Numbered from the stretch's first letter, positions 25,267 to 34,366 are shown. The stretch: DNA of 64,000 nucleotides from Nakamurella multipartita DSM 44233 (GCF_000024365.1 NC_013235.1:1860001-1924000); one strand, 5' to 3'. Notes: generated from the sequence alone by a model not told the origin. Translations and numbers: made by a program.

Positions 25267-25313
25267 TGTCAGGGTGAACTTGACAGGAGGCAGGTGTCAG
25301 GGCAGCCTTGACG
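25267..25313 (+). promoter_or_regulatory. Two tandem TGTCA-N9-TGACR motifs
   Basis: TGTCA-N9-TGACA occupies 25267-25285 and TGTCA-N9-TGACG 25295-25313, with a 28-base period. Both share AGGG after the left arm and CTTGAC at the right arm. The second ends one base before the ATG of the C45 hydrolase gene. They look like paired operator sites; the binding protein is not known. Confidence 0.55.
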
Positions 25314-25314
25314 C

Positions 25315-26301
25315 ATGCCCGAACTGACGCACTACCTGATTCGCGAGGATCGGCCCGGCCCGCGCTGGCGCCACCTCTTCGACGCCCTGTGGCCCGGGTA
25401 CCGGGCCTGGTACCTGCAGGACGGGGACGCGGCCCGGCCGAGTCTGCCGGCCGCCCGGGCCGCGCTGGAGCGGTTCATGCCCGAGCTGGTTCCCACCTGG
25501 TCGGCACTGGTCGACCTGACCGGCGACGACCCGACCGCGGCCCGCATGCTCACCCTCTGGGACCCGCCCGCGTTCGCGCCCGCCTGCTCCCAGGTGGCCG
25601 TCCCCGGGCCCGATCCGGTCCTCGTCCGCAATTACGACTACCACCCGAACCTGTCCGAAAGGACCATCTATTCCAGCTGTTTCGACGACCGCCGGGTGAT
25701 CGGCACGAGTGATTGCCTGTGGGGCCTTCTGGACGGGATGAACCAGGACGGCCTGGCCGTCTCGCTCACCTTCGCCGGCCAACGGGGGTCCGGATCCGGC
25801 TTCGGGATCCCGCTGGTCGTCCGCTACCTGCTGCAGACGGCAGGCTCGGTGGCCGAGGCGGTGTCGATGCTGGACCGGGTGCCGGTGCACATGGCCTACA
25901 ACCTGCTGCTGATGGACCGGCACGAGGCGGTCACCGTGCTGGTGCAGCCCGGCCGGCCGCCCGAGCGGTTCGACCTGCGGGCGAGCACCAACCACCGGGG
26001 CACCGTCCCGCTCGATCCCGAGCATGCGGCTCGTTTCCGCAGCGTCGAGCGGCAGGAGGCGCTGTTCGACCTGCTCGGCCGGCGGCCGAGTCACCCGGAC
26101 ACGGTGAGGGCGTTCCTGCGGCCGCCGCTGTACAACACCCGGTTCGACGAGGCGTTCGGCACCCTCTACACGGCGGCCTACCGGCCGGCGTCCGGCGTGG
26201 TCGACTTCGTCTGGCCGGGCTCGCGGTGGCGGCTGGACTTCGACTCGCCCGGCGGCACCCACCAGGCGGTCTATCGGGACCGGTTCGACGCGGCGGCTTG
26301 A
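25315..26301 (+). CDS. C45-family Ntn-hydrolase (penicillin acyltransferase-like)
   Basis: A 328-residue protein related to the peptidase C45/acyl-CoA:6-aminopenicillanate acyltransferase group of N-terminal nucleophile hydrolases. The predicted nucleophile is Cys91 in PACSQVAV, followed by VLVRNYDYHP, the WGLLDGMNQDGLAVSLTFAG stretch and ASTNHRG near residue 224. In family members the chain cleaves itself before the cysteine. The reaction is amide hydrolysis or acyl transfer; the substrate here is unknown. No signal peptide is seen. Confidence 0.85.
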   Translation: MPELTHYLIREDRPGPRWRHLFDALWPGYRAWYLQDGDAARPSLPAARAALERFMPELVPTWSALVDLTGDDPTAARMLTLWDPPAFAPACSQVAVPGPDPVLVRNYDYHPNLSERTIYSSCFDDRRVIGTSDCLWGLLDGMNQDGLAVSLTFAGQRGSGSGFGIPLVVRYLLQTAGSVAEAVSMLDRVPVHMAYNLLLMDRHEAVTVLVQPGRPPERFDLRASTNHRGTVPLDPEHAARFRSVERQEALFDLLGRRPSHPDTVRAFLRPPLYNTRFDEAFGTLYTAAYRPASGVVDFVWPGSRWRLDFDSPGGTHQAVYRDRFDAAA

Positions 26302-26364
26302 GCCGGGCCCGCTGGTGCGGCATGGTCGAACCGATCGATCGGCATGCACCAGGAAGGGGGCGCG

Positions 26365-26616
26365 GTGATCGACCGGCCCGACCTCACCCAGGCCACCCCG
26401 GACGAGCTGGCCGAGCTGGCCGAGGCGGTGGTGGCCGAGCTCGCCCGGCGGGCCGACCCGGATGCGTTCGCGCACCTGCTGCGGATGACCGGGGTGGTCG
26501 GGCAGGGGGTCGGCGTGGCCGCGCGGTCGATCGCCGAACGGGGCTCCTGGGCCGGGGTCGCCGACCTCGCCGGGACGTCCCGGCAGGCGGCCTGGGAGCG
26601 CTGGCGCAGCCCCTGA
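26365..26616 (+). CDS. Small helix-turn-helix protein
   Basis: An 83-residue protein from the GTG at 26365, chosen because AGGAAGGGGG stands just upstream; an ATG at 26344 would place that sequence inside the gene. The N-terminal half is an acidic/Ala-rich helix pair (TPDELAELAEAVVAELARRA). The C-terminal VADLAGTSRQAAWERW resembles a recognition helix pair of actinobacterial HTH proteins. It may bind DNA, but no fuller domain is recognised. A 12-bp duplication spans its stop codon. Confidence 0.7.
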   Translation: MIDRPDLTQATPDELAELAEAVVAELARRADPDAFAHLLRMTGVVGQGVGVAARSIAERGSWAGVADLAGTSRQAAWERWRSP

Positions 26617-26630
26617 CTCAGCCCCTGACT
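26607..26630 (+). repeat. 12-bp tandem duplication across a stop codon
   Basis: CAGCCCCTGACT occurs twice in direct succession. The first copy ends the small HTH gene with TGA at 26614-26616, and the second copy carries the same TGA in the same frame. Confidence 0.95.
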
Positions 26631-27247
26631 CACAGCCGGGGCAGGTGCCAGCCCTGCCAGACGCTGACGATGCGCAGCAGGAAACAGACGGCCAAGCCGA
26701 TGCTCATGGCGGCCGCGCGGGGCATGCGCCAGCGCAGGGCCAGTACGGTCACCGCGGCTCCGGCCAGGGCGGCGACCGCGTAGATGTCCTGGCGCAGGAT
26801 GCCCGGCACCACGTTGAGCAGCAGGTCCCGCACCACCCCGCCGCCGACCGCGGAGACCGCGCCGAGCAGGGTGGCCACGAAGCCGTTGATCTTGAAGTCG
26901 ACCGCCTTGGTCGCCCCGACGACGGCGAACAGGGCCAGCCCGGCGGCGTCGGTGAACTGCAACAGGGCCACCGGCACCCGCTCGACGAACTGGTCCAGGG
27001 CGATCACGGCGCCCGCCCCGACGAAGGCGGTCAGCGGGTAGATCGCGCTGCGCAGGGAGGCCGGCGGGGTGTAGCCGATCAGCACGTCCCGGATGATCCC
27101 GCCGACCAGGGCGCTGACGAAGCCGATCACCAGGATGCCGAAGACGTCCAGGTCGGCGTAGCGGGCGACGATCGCCCCTTCGATGGCGAACAGGCAGGTG
27201 GCCGCCAGGTCGGCGGCCGTCAACAGTCGTCCCGCGGTCACTCGCAC
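26630..27247 (-). CDS. TRIC/UPF0126 family membrane channel protein
   Basis: A 205-residue membrane protein from the GTG at 27247; a GTG at 27241 and starts further upstream are possible, but 205 residues is the usual family size. Two homologous halves of three helices each carry the conserved glycine motifs GGIIRDVLIG and GGGVVRDLLL, with KAVDFKINGF between them. The family is related to trimeric intracellular cation channels and to YicG of E. coli. It probably conducts a cation. The stop is 14 bases from the small HTH gene, convergent. Confidence 0.87.
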   Translation of the reverse strand: MRVTAGRLLTAADLAATCLFAIEGAIVARYADLDVFGILVIGFVSALVGGIIRDVLIGYTPPASLRSAIYPLTAFVGAGAVIALDQFVERVPVALLQFTDAAGLALFAVVGATKAVDFKINGFVATLLGAVSAVGGGVVRDLLLNVVPGILRQDIYAVAALAGAAVTVLALRWRMPRAAAMSIGLAVCFLLRIVSVWQGWHLPRL

Positions 27248-27560
27248 GCCGCACGCTAACAAAGTGTGGATGGCGGCGCGGTGGGGTACAGCTCGGCCAG
27301 TCAGGTGACCGGGGGAGGGGCCAGGCATGCGGCAGGGCGGGGACCGATGTGGAAACTATTGCGGCGCGGGTCATTCGGGCCCGATCGTGGCCGGTCAGGC
27401 CGGACGGATCGATTCGTATGATAAAGTAAAAGACGAATCACACATGGTCGCCGCGTTCATGGGGATGCTACGCCGACCGGTTTTGTTGTGGTGAGTCGCG
27501 GACATTGATCGGCCGAATTCAATCGGCATCGCTGTCGGGTACCGCTGAAAGGGAGGTCGG
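27248..27560. other. Intergenic region with AT-rich inverted repeat
   Basis: A 313-base gap upstream of the NfeD-flotillin genes and of the TRIC gene. It contains GATTCGT (27411-27417) and ACGAATC (27433-27439) separated by a 15-base loop of A/T-rich sequence (ATGATAAAGTAAAAG), the most A/T-rich patch nearby. It is a candidate promoter or operator. GGGAGG at 27551-27556 is the ribosome binding site for the next gene. No coding sequence is supported here. Confidence 0.45.
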
Positions 27561-28154
27561 ATGGACCCACTTTCCGCGGTCTACCTGGGGGTGTTGCTGG
27601 TCAGCGTGCTGTTGCTGATCGCCGCCCTGGTCTTCGGACTCTTTGGCGCCGGCGACCTCTCGCACGACGTCGGGCCGGCGCACGACGCCGAATCGGCGCA
27701 CGATAGTCCGGCCGGGCACGTCGAGACGGATGGCCCGTCGTGGCTGTCGACCCGGGTGATCCTCGGTGCCGCAGCGGGTTTCGGTGCCTTCGGGCTGGGC
27801 GCGCAGGCCGTCGGGCTGACCGGCTGGGTCAGCGTGCCGGTGGCCGTCGGCGGGTTCCTGATCATGGCGGTGGTCGTCCGGCAGGTCGTGCTCGTCCCGA
27901 TGTGGCGCCAGCAGTCCAACTCGTTGCTCAGCCGGGCCCAGTACCTGGGCAGCCGCGGTCACGTCACCCTCGGAATCCGTTCCGGGGAAACCGGTCTGGT
28001 CCGGTTTCTGGATCCCAACGGCACCCCGGTGACCGACTTCGCGGTGGCCGCCGATGGTGGCGAGCTGCCCGCGGGCACCGCCGTGCTGGTCGTCGACGTC
28101 ACCGCCGAGCACGTGGTGGTCGATCCCGATCCGCTGAACCCGAAAGGAAAGTGA
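27561..28154 (+). CDS. NfeD/YuaF-like membrane protein with OB fold
   Basis: A 197-residue protein with one N-terminal membrane helix (residues 5-30), an Asp/His-rich linker, two more helices (about 65-85 and 92-112) and a C-terminal beta-rich domain of about 75 residues (from GHVTLGIRSGETG). This plan matches YuaF/NfeD-type proteins encoded beside flotillins in many bacteria, where they organise membrane microdomains. The downstream neighbour is a flotillin, which supports the call. GGGAGG serves as ribosome binding site. Confidence 0.8.
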   Translation: MDPLSAVYLGVLLVSVLLLIAALVFGLFGAGDLSHDVGPAHDAESAHDSPAGHVETDGPSWLSTRVILGAAAGFGAFGLGAQAVGLTGWVSVPVAVGGFLIMAVVVRQVVLVPMWRQQSNSLLSRAQYLGSRGHVTLGIRSGETGLVRFLDPNGTPVTDFAVAADGGELPAGTAVLVVDVTAEHVVVDPDPLNPKGK

Positions 28155-28160
28155 GGGGAC

Positions 28161-28256
28161 ATGGAGTTTTTCTCCGGTTGGGGCACGGTGCTGATCCTGG
28201 CGGTGGTGCTGGTGCTGGTCATTCTGGCCATCACCACCATTTTCGCCAGAAATTAA
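28161..28256 (+). CDS. Flotillin membrane anchor, cut off by in-frame TAA
   Basis: A 31-residue reading frame MEFFSGWGTVLILA... made of a short polar start, one long hydrophobic helix and ending TIFARN before TAA at 28254-28256. A clear GTGAGGGG ribosome binding site precedes the ATG. The frame is exactly that of the following SPFH gene, whose first codon GTG follows the TAA immediately. The hydrophobic stretch is what normally forms the N-terminal membrane hairpin of flotillins. It is best read as the 5' end of the flotillin gene, separated by one stop codon, though a free small membrane peptide is possible. Confidence 0.7.
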   Translation: MEFFSGWGTVLILAVVLVLVILAITTIFARN

Positions 28257-29675
28257 GTGAAGGTGCCGAAGAACAAGGTGGCGGTGTTCACCGGTCGCGG
28301 TGAGGCCAAAATCATCAATGGCGGCGCCCGCTTCCGGATGCCGTTGTTGGAGCAGGTCAACATCATGTCCATCGAGCCGTTCAACCTCGAGGCCAAGGTG
28401 GTCGACGTCTACTCCAAGGACAACGTGCCGGTCAGCGTCACCGCGGTGGGCCAGGTCAAGTTCTCCTCCAGCCGGGAGGCGTTCGCGCTGTCCACCGAGC
28501 GGTACCTGGACACTCCGCGGGACACCCTGCGGCCGCAACTCACCGAGATCGTCTCCGGCACCATGCGCAACATCGTCTCCCAGCTGACCGTCGAGGAGCT
28601 CAACGGCAACCGGGAGGAGTTCATGCGGCGGGTCAAGGACGAGGCCGCGCAGTCGTTCCAGCCGATCGGCATGCAGCTGGACGTGTTCAACATCCAGAAC
28701 ATCTCCGACAACAACGGCTACCTGGACGCCCTGGGCCAGCGCCGGATCGCCGAGGTCAAGCGGGACGCGGTGATCGGCCGGGCCAACGCCGAACGGGACG
28801 CGGCGATCCAGTCGGCCTCGGCCGAGCAGGAGGGCAAGGTCGCCCGCGCCCAGGCCGACACCAAGATCGCCGAGGCCGACCAGGCCCGGGACCTGCGGCT
28901 GGCCGCCATCGCCACCGAAGTGGACGCGGCCAAGGCGCGGGCCAGCCAGGCCGGTCCGCTGGCCGAGGCTCAGGCGCAGCGTGCCGTGGTGCTGGCCGGC
29001 GTGCAGACCGACCGGGAGCGGACCGAGGCCCAGATCGGGGTCGAGGCCCAGCGGGCGCTGCAGAAGGAGAAGGCGGTCCAGGCCGACATCGTCATCCCGG
29101 CCGAGGCCGAGCGTCGCGCGGCGGTCGCCCGGGCCGAGGGCCAGCGCGACGCCGACATCGCGGCGGCCACCGCCGCCGCCCGCCGTCGGGAATTGCAGGG
29201 CAAGGCCGACGCCGACGCCCGCAGCATCCTGGCCGGCGCGTCGCAGACCGAGAAGGAGGCCGAGGCGGCCGGCACCAAGGCGCTGCGGCTGGCCGAGGCC
29301 GACGGTATCCGCGCGGTGATGAGTGCCGAGGCGGAGGGCCAGGCCAAGCGGGCCGAGGCGCTCAACCAGCTCTCCGACCAGGCGGCCCGGCAGAACGTGC
29401 TGCCGCAGTTGATCGAGATCCTGCCGCAACTGGCCGAGGCCATCGCCAAGGGCGTGAACATCGAGAAGATGGTGGTGGTCGACTCCGGGTCCGGCGGGGC
29501 CACCGGCTCCGGCGCGATCCAGCGGGCGATCGCGGTCACCCCGGCCATGCTCAACCAGGTGTTCGAGGTGTCCAAGGGCCTCGGGCTGGACCTGTCCGGC
29601 CTGTTCGGCAAGGCCGGCATCACCGCGGACGACGCCGCCCCGACCGACGGCGCGGTCGTCCGGACCGATCGATGA
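28257..29675 (+). CDS. Flotillin/SPFH domain protein body
   Basis: A 472-residue SPFH/band-7 protein. Residues 3-150 form the SPFH domain (KVPKNKVAVFTGRGEAKI, GGARFRMPLLEQV, then LDVFNIQNISD); residues 160-350 are a long Ala/Glu/Arg-rich coiled coil with the flotillin EA-repeats; the end (about 360-470) is the oligomerisation region. Flotillins normally have an N-terminal membrane segment. Here that segment lies in the same frame just upstream beyond a TAA. The GTG at 28257 lacks its own ribosome binding site, so it would depend on re-initiation or readthrough. The NfeD-like gene upstream completes the pair. Confidence 0.88.
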   Translation: MKVPKNKVAVFTGRGEAKIINGGARFRMPLLEQVNIMSIEPFNLEAKVVDVYSKDNVPVSVTAVGQVKFSSSREAFALSTERYLDTPRDTLRPQLTEIVSGTMRNIVSQLTVEELNGNREEFMRRVKDEAAQSFQPIGMQLDVFNIQNISDNNGYLDALGQRRIAEVKRDAVIGRANAERDAAIQSASAEQEGKVARAQADTKIAEADQARDLRLAAIATEVDAAKARASQAGPLAEAQAQRAVVLAGVQTDRERTEAQIGVEAQRALQKEKAVQADIVIPAEAERRAAVARAEGQRDADIAAATAAARRRELQGKADADARSILAGASQTEKEAEAAGTKALRLAEADGIRAVMSAEAEGQAKRAEALNQLSDQAARQNVLPQLIEILPQLAEAIAKGVNIEKMVVVDSGSGGATGSGAIQRAIAVTPAMLNQVFEVSKGLGLDLSGLFGKAGITADDAAPTDGAVVRTDR

Positions 29676-29703
29676 GTCCGGCCCGGTCGCGCAGACCGAG
29701 CGG

Positions 29704-31584
29704 TCAGACCGGCTGATCGGGGCTGCGCACCTCCAGTAGCCGGCTGCCCAGGGCGACCTGGGCGCCGGCCGCGGCGGTCAGGCCGGCGACGATTCCGGCG
29801 AACGGTGCCTTGAGCGCGAGTTCCATCTTCATCGCCTCGAGCACGACCAGCACCTGCCCGGTCTGCACCTGATCGCCGGGACCGACCCGGACCTCCAGCA
29901 CGGTGCCGGGCATCGGTGCGGTGATCGTGCCGTCGCCGATGGCCACGGCCTGGTCACCGAAGATGTCGGGCCGCTCGAACACGTGCCGTTGGCCTTGGAA
30001 GGACACCTCGGCCCGGTGCGGGCCGAGCTCCACCACGGCGTCGTGCCGCCGGCCGTCGATCTCCAGGCTGAGCGTGCCGGCCGGCCCGGCCAGTTCGCGG
30101 ACGTCGTGGTCGTCGACCCGGCCCCGGGTGACGTCGACGACGACGGGTCGGTCGAGCTCGACGACGATCGGGGCCGGGTCGCCGCCGGAGCGCCAGCCGT
30201 CGGCCTGGAACGGGTGGCCCCGATCGGTGCCCGCGGCCAGCCGGGCACCGGCCCAGGCGGCCAGCACCCGAGGTCGGTCCCGGTCGGGTTCGGGGACGGT
30301 GGTGCGGTCCAGCCAGGCGGTGTCGATGGCGGCGTCGCGGAACTCGTCGCTGGCGACCAGGGCCCGCAGGAATCCGGTGTTGGTGGTCAGCCCGAGGATG
30401 GCGGTGCCGTCCAGGGCCTCGATCAGCCGCCGGCGGGCCGCCTCCCGGTCGGCGCCGTAGGCGATGATCTTGCCCAGCATTGGGTCGTAGGCGGTGCTGA
30501 CGACTTGGCCCGATTCCAGGGCGTGGTCGACCCGCACGCCGGCCGGCCAGCGCACGATCGTGGTGGCGCCGGCCTGGGGGAGGAACCCGTGGAAGGAGTC
30601 CTCGGCGTAGACCCGGGCCTCGATGGCATGGCCGGTGGCGGTCACCTCGGCCTGGGTCAGCGGCAGCGGCTGGCCGGCGGCGACCTGCAGCTGCAGTTCG
30701 ACCAGATCCAGCCCGGTGATCGCCTCGGTGACCGGGTGCTCGACCTGCAGCCGGGTGTTCATCTCCAGGAAGTACGCCTCCCCGGTTGCGTCGTCGACGA
30801 GAAACTCGACCGTGCCGGCGTTCTGGTAGCCAACGTGCCGGGCCAGGGCGACCGCGCTGGAGGTGACCAGCTCCCGCAGGGCCGGGCTGATGGTCGGCGC
30901 GGGGGCCTCCTCCAGCACCTTCTGGTGCCGGCGCTGAGTGGAACAGTCCCGTTCGTACAAGTGCAGCACCCGGCCGTGCCCGTCGGCGATGATCTGCACC
31001 TCGATGTGCCGGCCGCGCTCGACGTACTTCTCGACCAGGATCGTGTCGTCGCCGAAGGCCGAGCGGGCCTCGCGGCGGGCGGCGGCGACCGCCTCGTCGT
31101 ACTCACCGGCCGACCGGACGATCCGCATCCCCTTGCCGCCGCCCCCGGCGGCCGCCTTGACCAGGATCGGGAACCCGGCGTCCTCACCCCGGGGCACGAC
31201 GGGAACCCCGGCGGCGACGGCGATCTCGCGGGCGGCGTCCTTGCGGCCCATGGCGTCCATCACCTGTGCCGACGGCCCGACCAGGGTCAGCCCGGCCTGC
31301 TCGACGGCCCGGGCGAAGGCGGCCCGTTCGGACAGGAAGCCGTAGCCGGGGTGGACGGCGTCGGCCCCGCCGGCTCGCGCGGCCGCCACGACCGCGTCGA
31401 TGTCCAGATAGCTGGACACCCGGCAGGCCTCGTCCGCGGCCCGGACGTGCGGGGCCTGGCCGTCGGTCTCGGTGTAGATGGCGACGGTACGGATGCCCAG
31501 GCGCCGGGCGGTCCGCATGACCCGCAGCGCGATCTCGCCGCGGTTGGCGATCAGCAGCGTGCGCAGGGTTCTCGGGGTGGTCAT
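29704..31584 (-). CDS. Acyl-CoA carboxylase biotin carboxylase/BCCP subunit
   Basis: A 626-residue protein that carboxylates its own biotin and passes the CO2 to the partner carboxyltransferase. It contains a biotin carboxylase domain (LIANRGEIALRV near residue 10, AAAGGGGKGMR near 160, EMNTRLQVEHPVTE near 290), a linker/BT domain and a C-terminal biotinyl domain with EAMKM, the biotin lysine being Lys586. The ATG is six bases after the stop of the beta-subunit gene; a GTG at 31593 overlapping that stop is also possible. Context (acyl-CoA dehydrogenase, carboxyltransferase) fits 3-methylcrotonyl-CoA carboxylase, as accA1 in mycobacteria. Confidence 0.9.
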   Translation of the reverse strand: MTTPRTLRTLLIANRGEIALRVMRTARRLGIRTVAIYTETDGQAPHVRAADEACRVSSYLDIDAVVAAARAGGADAVHPGYGFLSERAAFARAVEQAGLTLVGPSAQVMDAMGRKDAAREIAVAAGVPVVPRGEDAGFPILVKAAAGGGGKGMRIVRSAGEYDEAVAAARREARSAFGDDTILVEKYVERGRHIEVQIIADGHGRVLHLYERDCSTQRRHQKVLEEAPAPTISPALRELVTSSAVALARHVGYQNAGTVEFLVDDATGEAYFLEMNTRLQVEHPVTEAITGLDLVELQLQVAAGQPLPLTQAEVTATGHAIEARVYAEDSFHGFLPQAGATTIVRWPAGVRVDHALESGQVVSTAYDPMLGKIIAYGADREAARRRLIEALDGTAILGLTTNTGFLRALVASDEFRDAAIDTAWLDRTTVPEPDRDRPRVLAAWAGARLAAGTDRGHPFQADGWRSGGDPAPIVVELDRPVVVDVTRGRVDDHDVRELAGPAGTLSLEIDGRRHDAVVELGPHRAEVSFQGQRHVFERPDIFGDQAVAIGDGTITAPMPGTVLEVRVGPGDQVQTGQVLVVLEAMKMELALKAPFAGIVAGLTAAAGAQVALGSRLLEVRSPDQPV

Positions 31585-31589
31585 CGCGC

Positions 31590-33179
31590 TCACATCCGGA
31601 AGACGCCGTAGGACGGCGCGGGGGTGGGGGCGTTGGCCGCGGCGGCCAGGCCCAGGCCGAGCACCCGGCGGGTGTCGGCCGGGTCGATGATGCCGTCGTC
31701 CCACAGCCGGGCGGTGGAGTAGTAGGGCGAGCCCTGCTGCTCGTACTGGGCCCGGATCGGCGCCTTGAAGGCCTCCTCCTCCTGCGGGTCGTCGAAGCCG
31801 CGCACGGTGGCCAGCACGGACGCGGCCTGCTCGCCGCCCATCACCGAGATCCGGGCGTTCGGCCACATCCACAGGAACCGGGGATCGTAGGCGCGCCCGC
31901 ACATGCCGTAGTTGCCGGCGCCGAACGACCCGCCGATGACGACGGTGAACTTGGGCACCACCGAACAGGCCACCGCGGTGACCAGTTTGGCGCCGTCCTT
32001 GGCGATGCCGCCGTTCTCGTACTGCCGGCCGACCATGAACCCGGTGATGTTCTGCAGGAACACCAACGGGATGCCGCGCTGGTTGCACAGTTCGATGAAA
32101 TGCGCTCCCTTGAGCGAGGATTCGCTGAACAGGATGCCGTTGTTGGCCACGATGCCGACCGGATGCCCCCAGATGTGGGCGAACCCGCAGACCAGGGTCT
32201 GGCCGTAGAGCTTCTTGAACTCGTGCAGCCGGCTGCCGTCGACGATGCGCCGGATCACCTCGCGCACGTCGTAGGGGGTGCGGGTGTCGGCCGGCACCAC
32301 GTCGTGGAGCGAGGCCGGGTCCTCGTGCGGTTCCTCCACCGGCGCCAGGTCGTAGGCCGGGGTCACGACCGGCCGGTGCAGGGTGCCCACGATGCTGCGG
32401 ACGATGGCCAGCGCGTGCGCGTCGTCCTGCGCGAGATGGTCGACGACCCCGGAGATCCGGGCGTGCACGTCGCCGCCGCCCAGGTCCTCGGCGGTGACGA
32501 TCTCGCCGGTCGCCGCCTTCACCAGCGGCGGCCCGCCGAGGAAGATGGTGCCCTGGTTGCGGACGATGACCGTCTCGTCGGACATGGCCGGCATGTAGGC
32601 GCCGCCGGCCGTGCACGACCCCATCACGCTGGCGATCTGCGGGATGCCGCGGGCGGACAGCGTGGCCTGGTTGTAGAAGATCCGCCCGAAGTGCTCGCGG
32701 TCGGGGAAGACCTCGTCCTGCATCGGCAGGAAGGCGCCGCCGGAGTCGACCAGATAGATGCAGGGCAAATGATTCTCGCCGGCTACGGTCTGCGCGCGCA
32801 GGTGCTTCTTGACCGTCATCGGGTAGTAGGTGCCGCCCTTGACCGTGGCGTCGTTGGCGACCACGACGACCTCGCGGCCGCTGACCCGGCCGATGCCGGT
32901 GACGATGCCGGCACTGGGGACGGCGCCGCCGTACATCTCGTAGGCCGCCAACGCGCCCAGTTCCAGGAACGGGCTGCCCGGGTCGAGCAACCGGTCGACC
33001 CGGTCGCGGGCCAGCAGCTTGCCGCGGTCGGTGTGCTTGCGCCGGGCGGCTTCGCTGCCACCCTGACGCACGACCGCCAGCCGGGTGCGCAGTTCGTCGA
33101 CCAGTTCGGGCAGGGACGCCACCGGGGCCGGGCCGCCGTCCGCGGTGGGGGTCGGGGTATCGGTCATGGCGCCCGTCAT
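31590..33179 (-). CDS. Acyl-CoA carboxylase carboxyltransferase subunit
   Basis: A 529-residue carboxyltransferase (crotonase fold, N and C domains). Typical stretches are [19 protein letters not shown], the [17 protein letters not shown] region, [12 protein letters not shown], and in the C domain [21 protein letters not shown] and [20 protein letters not shown], which are characteristic of methylcrotonyl-CoA carboxylase beta chains. The ATG at 33179 overlaps the dehydrogenase stop by ATGA, so coupling is likely; an ATG at 33167 is an alternative. It pairs with the biotin subunit downstream. Confidence 0.9.
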   Translation of the reverse strand: MTGAMTDTPTPTADGGPAPVASLPELVDELRTRLAVVRQGGSEAARRKHTDRGKLLARDRVDRLLDPGSPFLELGALAAYEMYGGAVPSAGIVTGIGRVSGREVVVVANDATVKGGTYYPMTVKKHLRAQTVAGENHLPCIYLVDSGGAFLPMQDEVFPDREHFGRIFYNQATLSARGIPQIASVMGSCTAGGAYMPAMSDETVIVRNQGTIFLGGPPLVKAATGEIVTAEDLGGGDVHARISGVVDHLAQDDAHALAIVRSIVGTLHRPVVTPAYDLAPVEEPHEDPASLHDVVPADTRTPYDVREVIRRIVDGSRLHEFKKLYGQTLVCGFAHIWGHPVGIVANNGILFSESSLKGAHFIELCNQRGIPLVFLQNITGFMVGRQYENGGIAKDGAKLVTAVACSVVPKFTVVIGGSFGAGNYGMCGRAYDPRFLWMWPNARISVMGGEQAASVLATVRGFDDPQEEEAFKAPIRAQYEQQGSPYYSTARLWDDGIIDPADTRRVLGLGLAAAANAPTPAPSYGVFRM

Positions 33180-34366
33180 TCCACCGGCAGGCCGAGGCCG
33201 CGGGCAATGAGCAACCGCTGCACCTCGGAGGTGCCCTCGCCGATCTCCAGGATCTTGGCGTCGCGGTAGAAGCGGGCCACCGGGTACTCCTCCATGAAGC
33301 CGTAGCCGCCGAAGACCTGGGTGGCGATCCGGGTGGCGGTCACGGCCGATTCGGAGCTGTACAGCTTGGCCACCGCCGCCGCGTGCTTGAACCGGGCCAC
33401 CGTCGGCGCCCCCGGATGCCCGGCCAGCATCGCGTCCTTCATGGCCGCCGCCCGGTAGGTCAGTGCGCGGGAGGCGTGCAGCATCACCTCGAGGTCGGCG
33501 ATCGGGAACGCGACCCCCTGCTTGCGCCCGATCGGGCCGCCCATGGTGTGCCGGTCGGTGGCGTACTGGACGCACAGGTCGACGCAGGCCTGGATCAGCC
33601 CGACGGCCAGCGCGGCGATCGCCACCCGGCCGTCGTCCAGGATGGACAGGAACTGGGCGTACCCGCGACCGCGCTCGCCGAGCAGATTGCTTTCCGGGAC
33701 GCGGCAGTCGATGAAGGTCAGCGGATGGGTGTCCGAGATGTGCCAGCCGAGCTTGTGATAGGCCGGTTCGACGAGGAAACCCGGGGTGCCGGCGGGCACG
33801 ATGACGGTGCTGATCTCCGGACGGCCCCCGGTGCGTTCGCCGGTGCGGGCGGTCACCGTCACCAGGCTGGTGATCGAGGAGCCGGAGTTGGTGATGAACT
33901 GCTTGGCCCCGTTGATGATCCATTCGCCGTCGACGAGATCGGCCTTGGTGCGGGTGGCCCCGGCGTCCGACCCCGCGCCCGGCTCGGTCAGGCCGAAGCC
34001 GGCGAGCGTGCGGCCGGCGACCAGGTCGGGCAGCCAGAGCTGCTGCTGCTCGGGGGTGCCGAAGGTCAGGATCGGGTTGATGCCCAGGCCGACCCCGGCC
34101 TCCAGGGTGACCCCCAGCGACTGGTCGACCCGGCCGAGTTCCTCGATCGCGACACACAGTGCGGTGAAATCGCCGTCGGCTCCGGCGCCGCCGAACTCCT
34201 CGGGTGCGGTCAGGCCGAACAGGCCCAGCTCGCCCATGCTGCGGACCACGTCGACCGGGAAGTAGTGGTCCCGGTCCCATTGCGCGACGTGCGGGGCGAT
34301 CTGTTTCTCGGCGAAGTCGCGCACGGACGCGCGGAATGCTTCGTGCTCCGGGGAGAGCTCGATCAT
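33176..34366 (-). CDS. Acyl-CoA dehydrogenase
   Basis: A 396-residue FAD-dependent dehydrogenase that introduces the alpha,beta double bond in an acyl-CoA. Signatures: [19 protein letters not shown], the [14 protein letters not shown] strand, and the C-terminal [32 protein letters not shown]. The catalytic base is Glu377 in IGEGTSE, the position used by MCAD-type enzymes; classic isovaleryl-CoA dehydrogenases place it elsewhere. The gene order with MCC-like subunits still suggests branched-chain acyl-CoA oxidation, as for fadE19-accD1-accA1. AAGGAGC precedes the ATG. First gene of its operon, facing a TetR gene. Confidence 0.9.
   Translation of the reverse strand: MIELSPEHEAFRASVRDFAEKQIAPHVAQWDRDHYFPVDVVRSMGELGLFGLTAPEEFGGAGADGDFTALCVAIEELGRVDQSLGVTLEAGVGLGINPILTFGTPEQQQLWLPDLVAGRTLAGFGLTEPGAGSDAGATRTKADLVDGEWIINGAKQFITNSGSSITSLVTVTARTGERTGGRPEISTVIVPAGTPGFLVEPAYHKLGWHISDTHPLTFIDCRVPESNLLGERGRGYAQFLSILDDGRVAIAALAVGLIQACVDLCVQYATDRHTMGGPIGRKQGVAFPIADLEVMLHASRALTYRAAAMKDAMLAGHPGAPTVARFKHAAAVAKLYSSESAVTATRIATQVFGGYGFMEEYPVARFYRDAKILEIGEGTSEVQRLLIARGLGLPVE

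Noticed and set aside
28254-28256. Recoding of the flotillin stop as selenocysteine or pyrrolysine
   Set aside because: The codon is TAA, which is used for neither; no recoding structure is evident.
28161-28256. Independent toxin-like hydrophobic micro-protein
   Set aside because: The frame, spacing and content fit a flotillin anchor far better; no antitoxin or antisense RNA is apparent.
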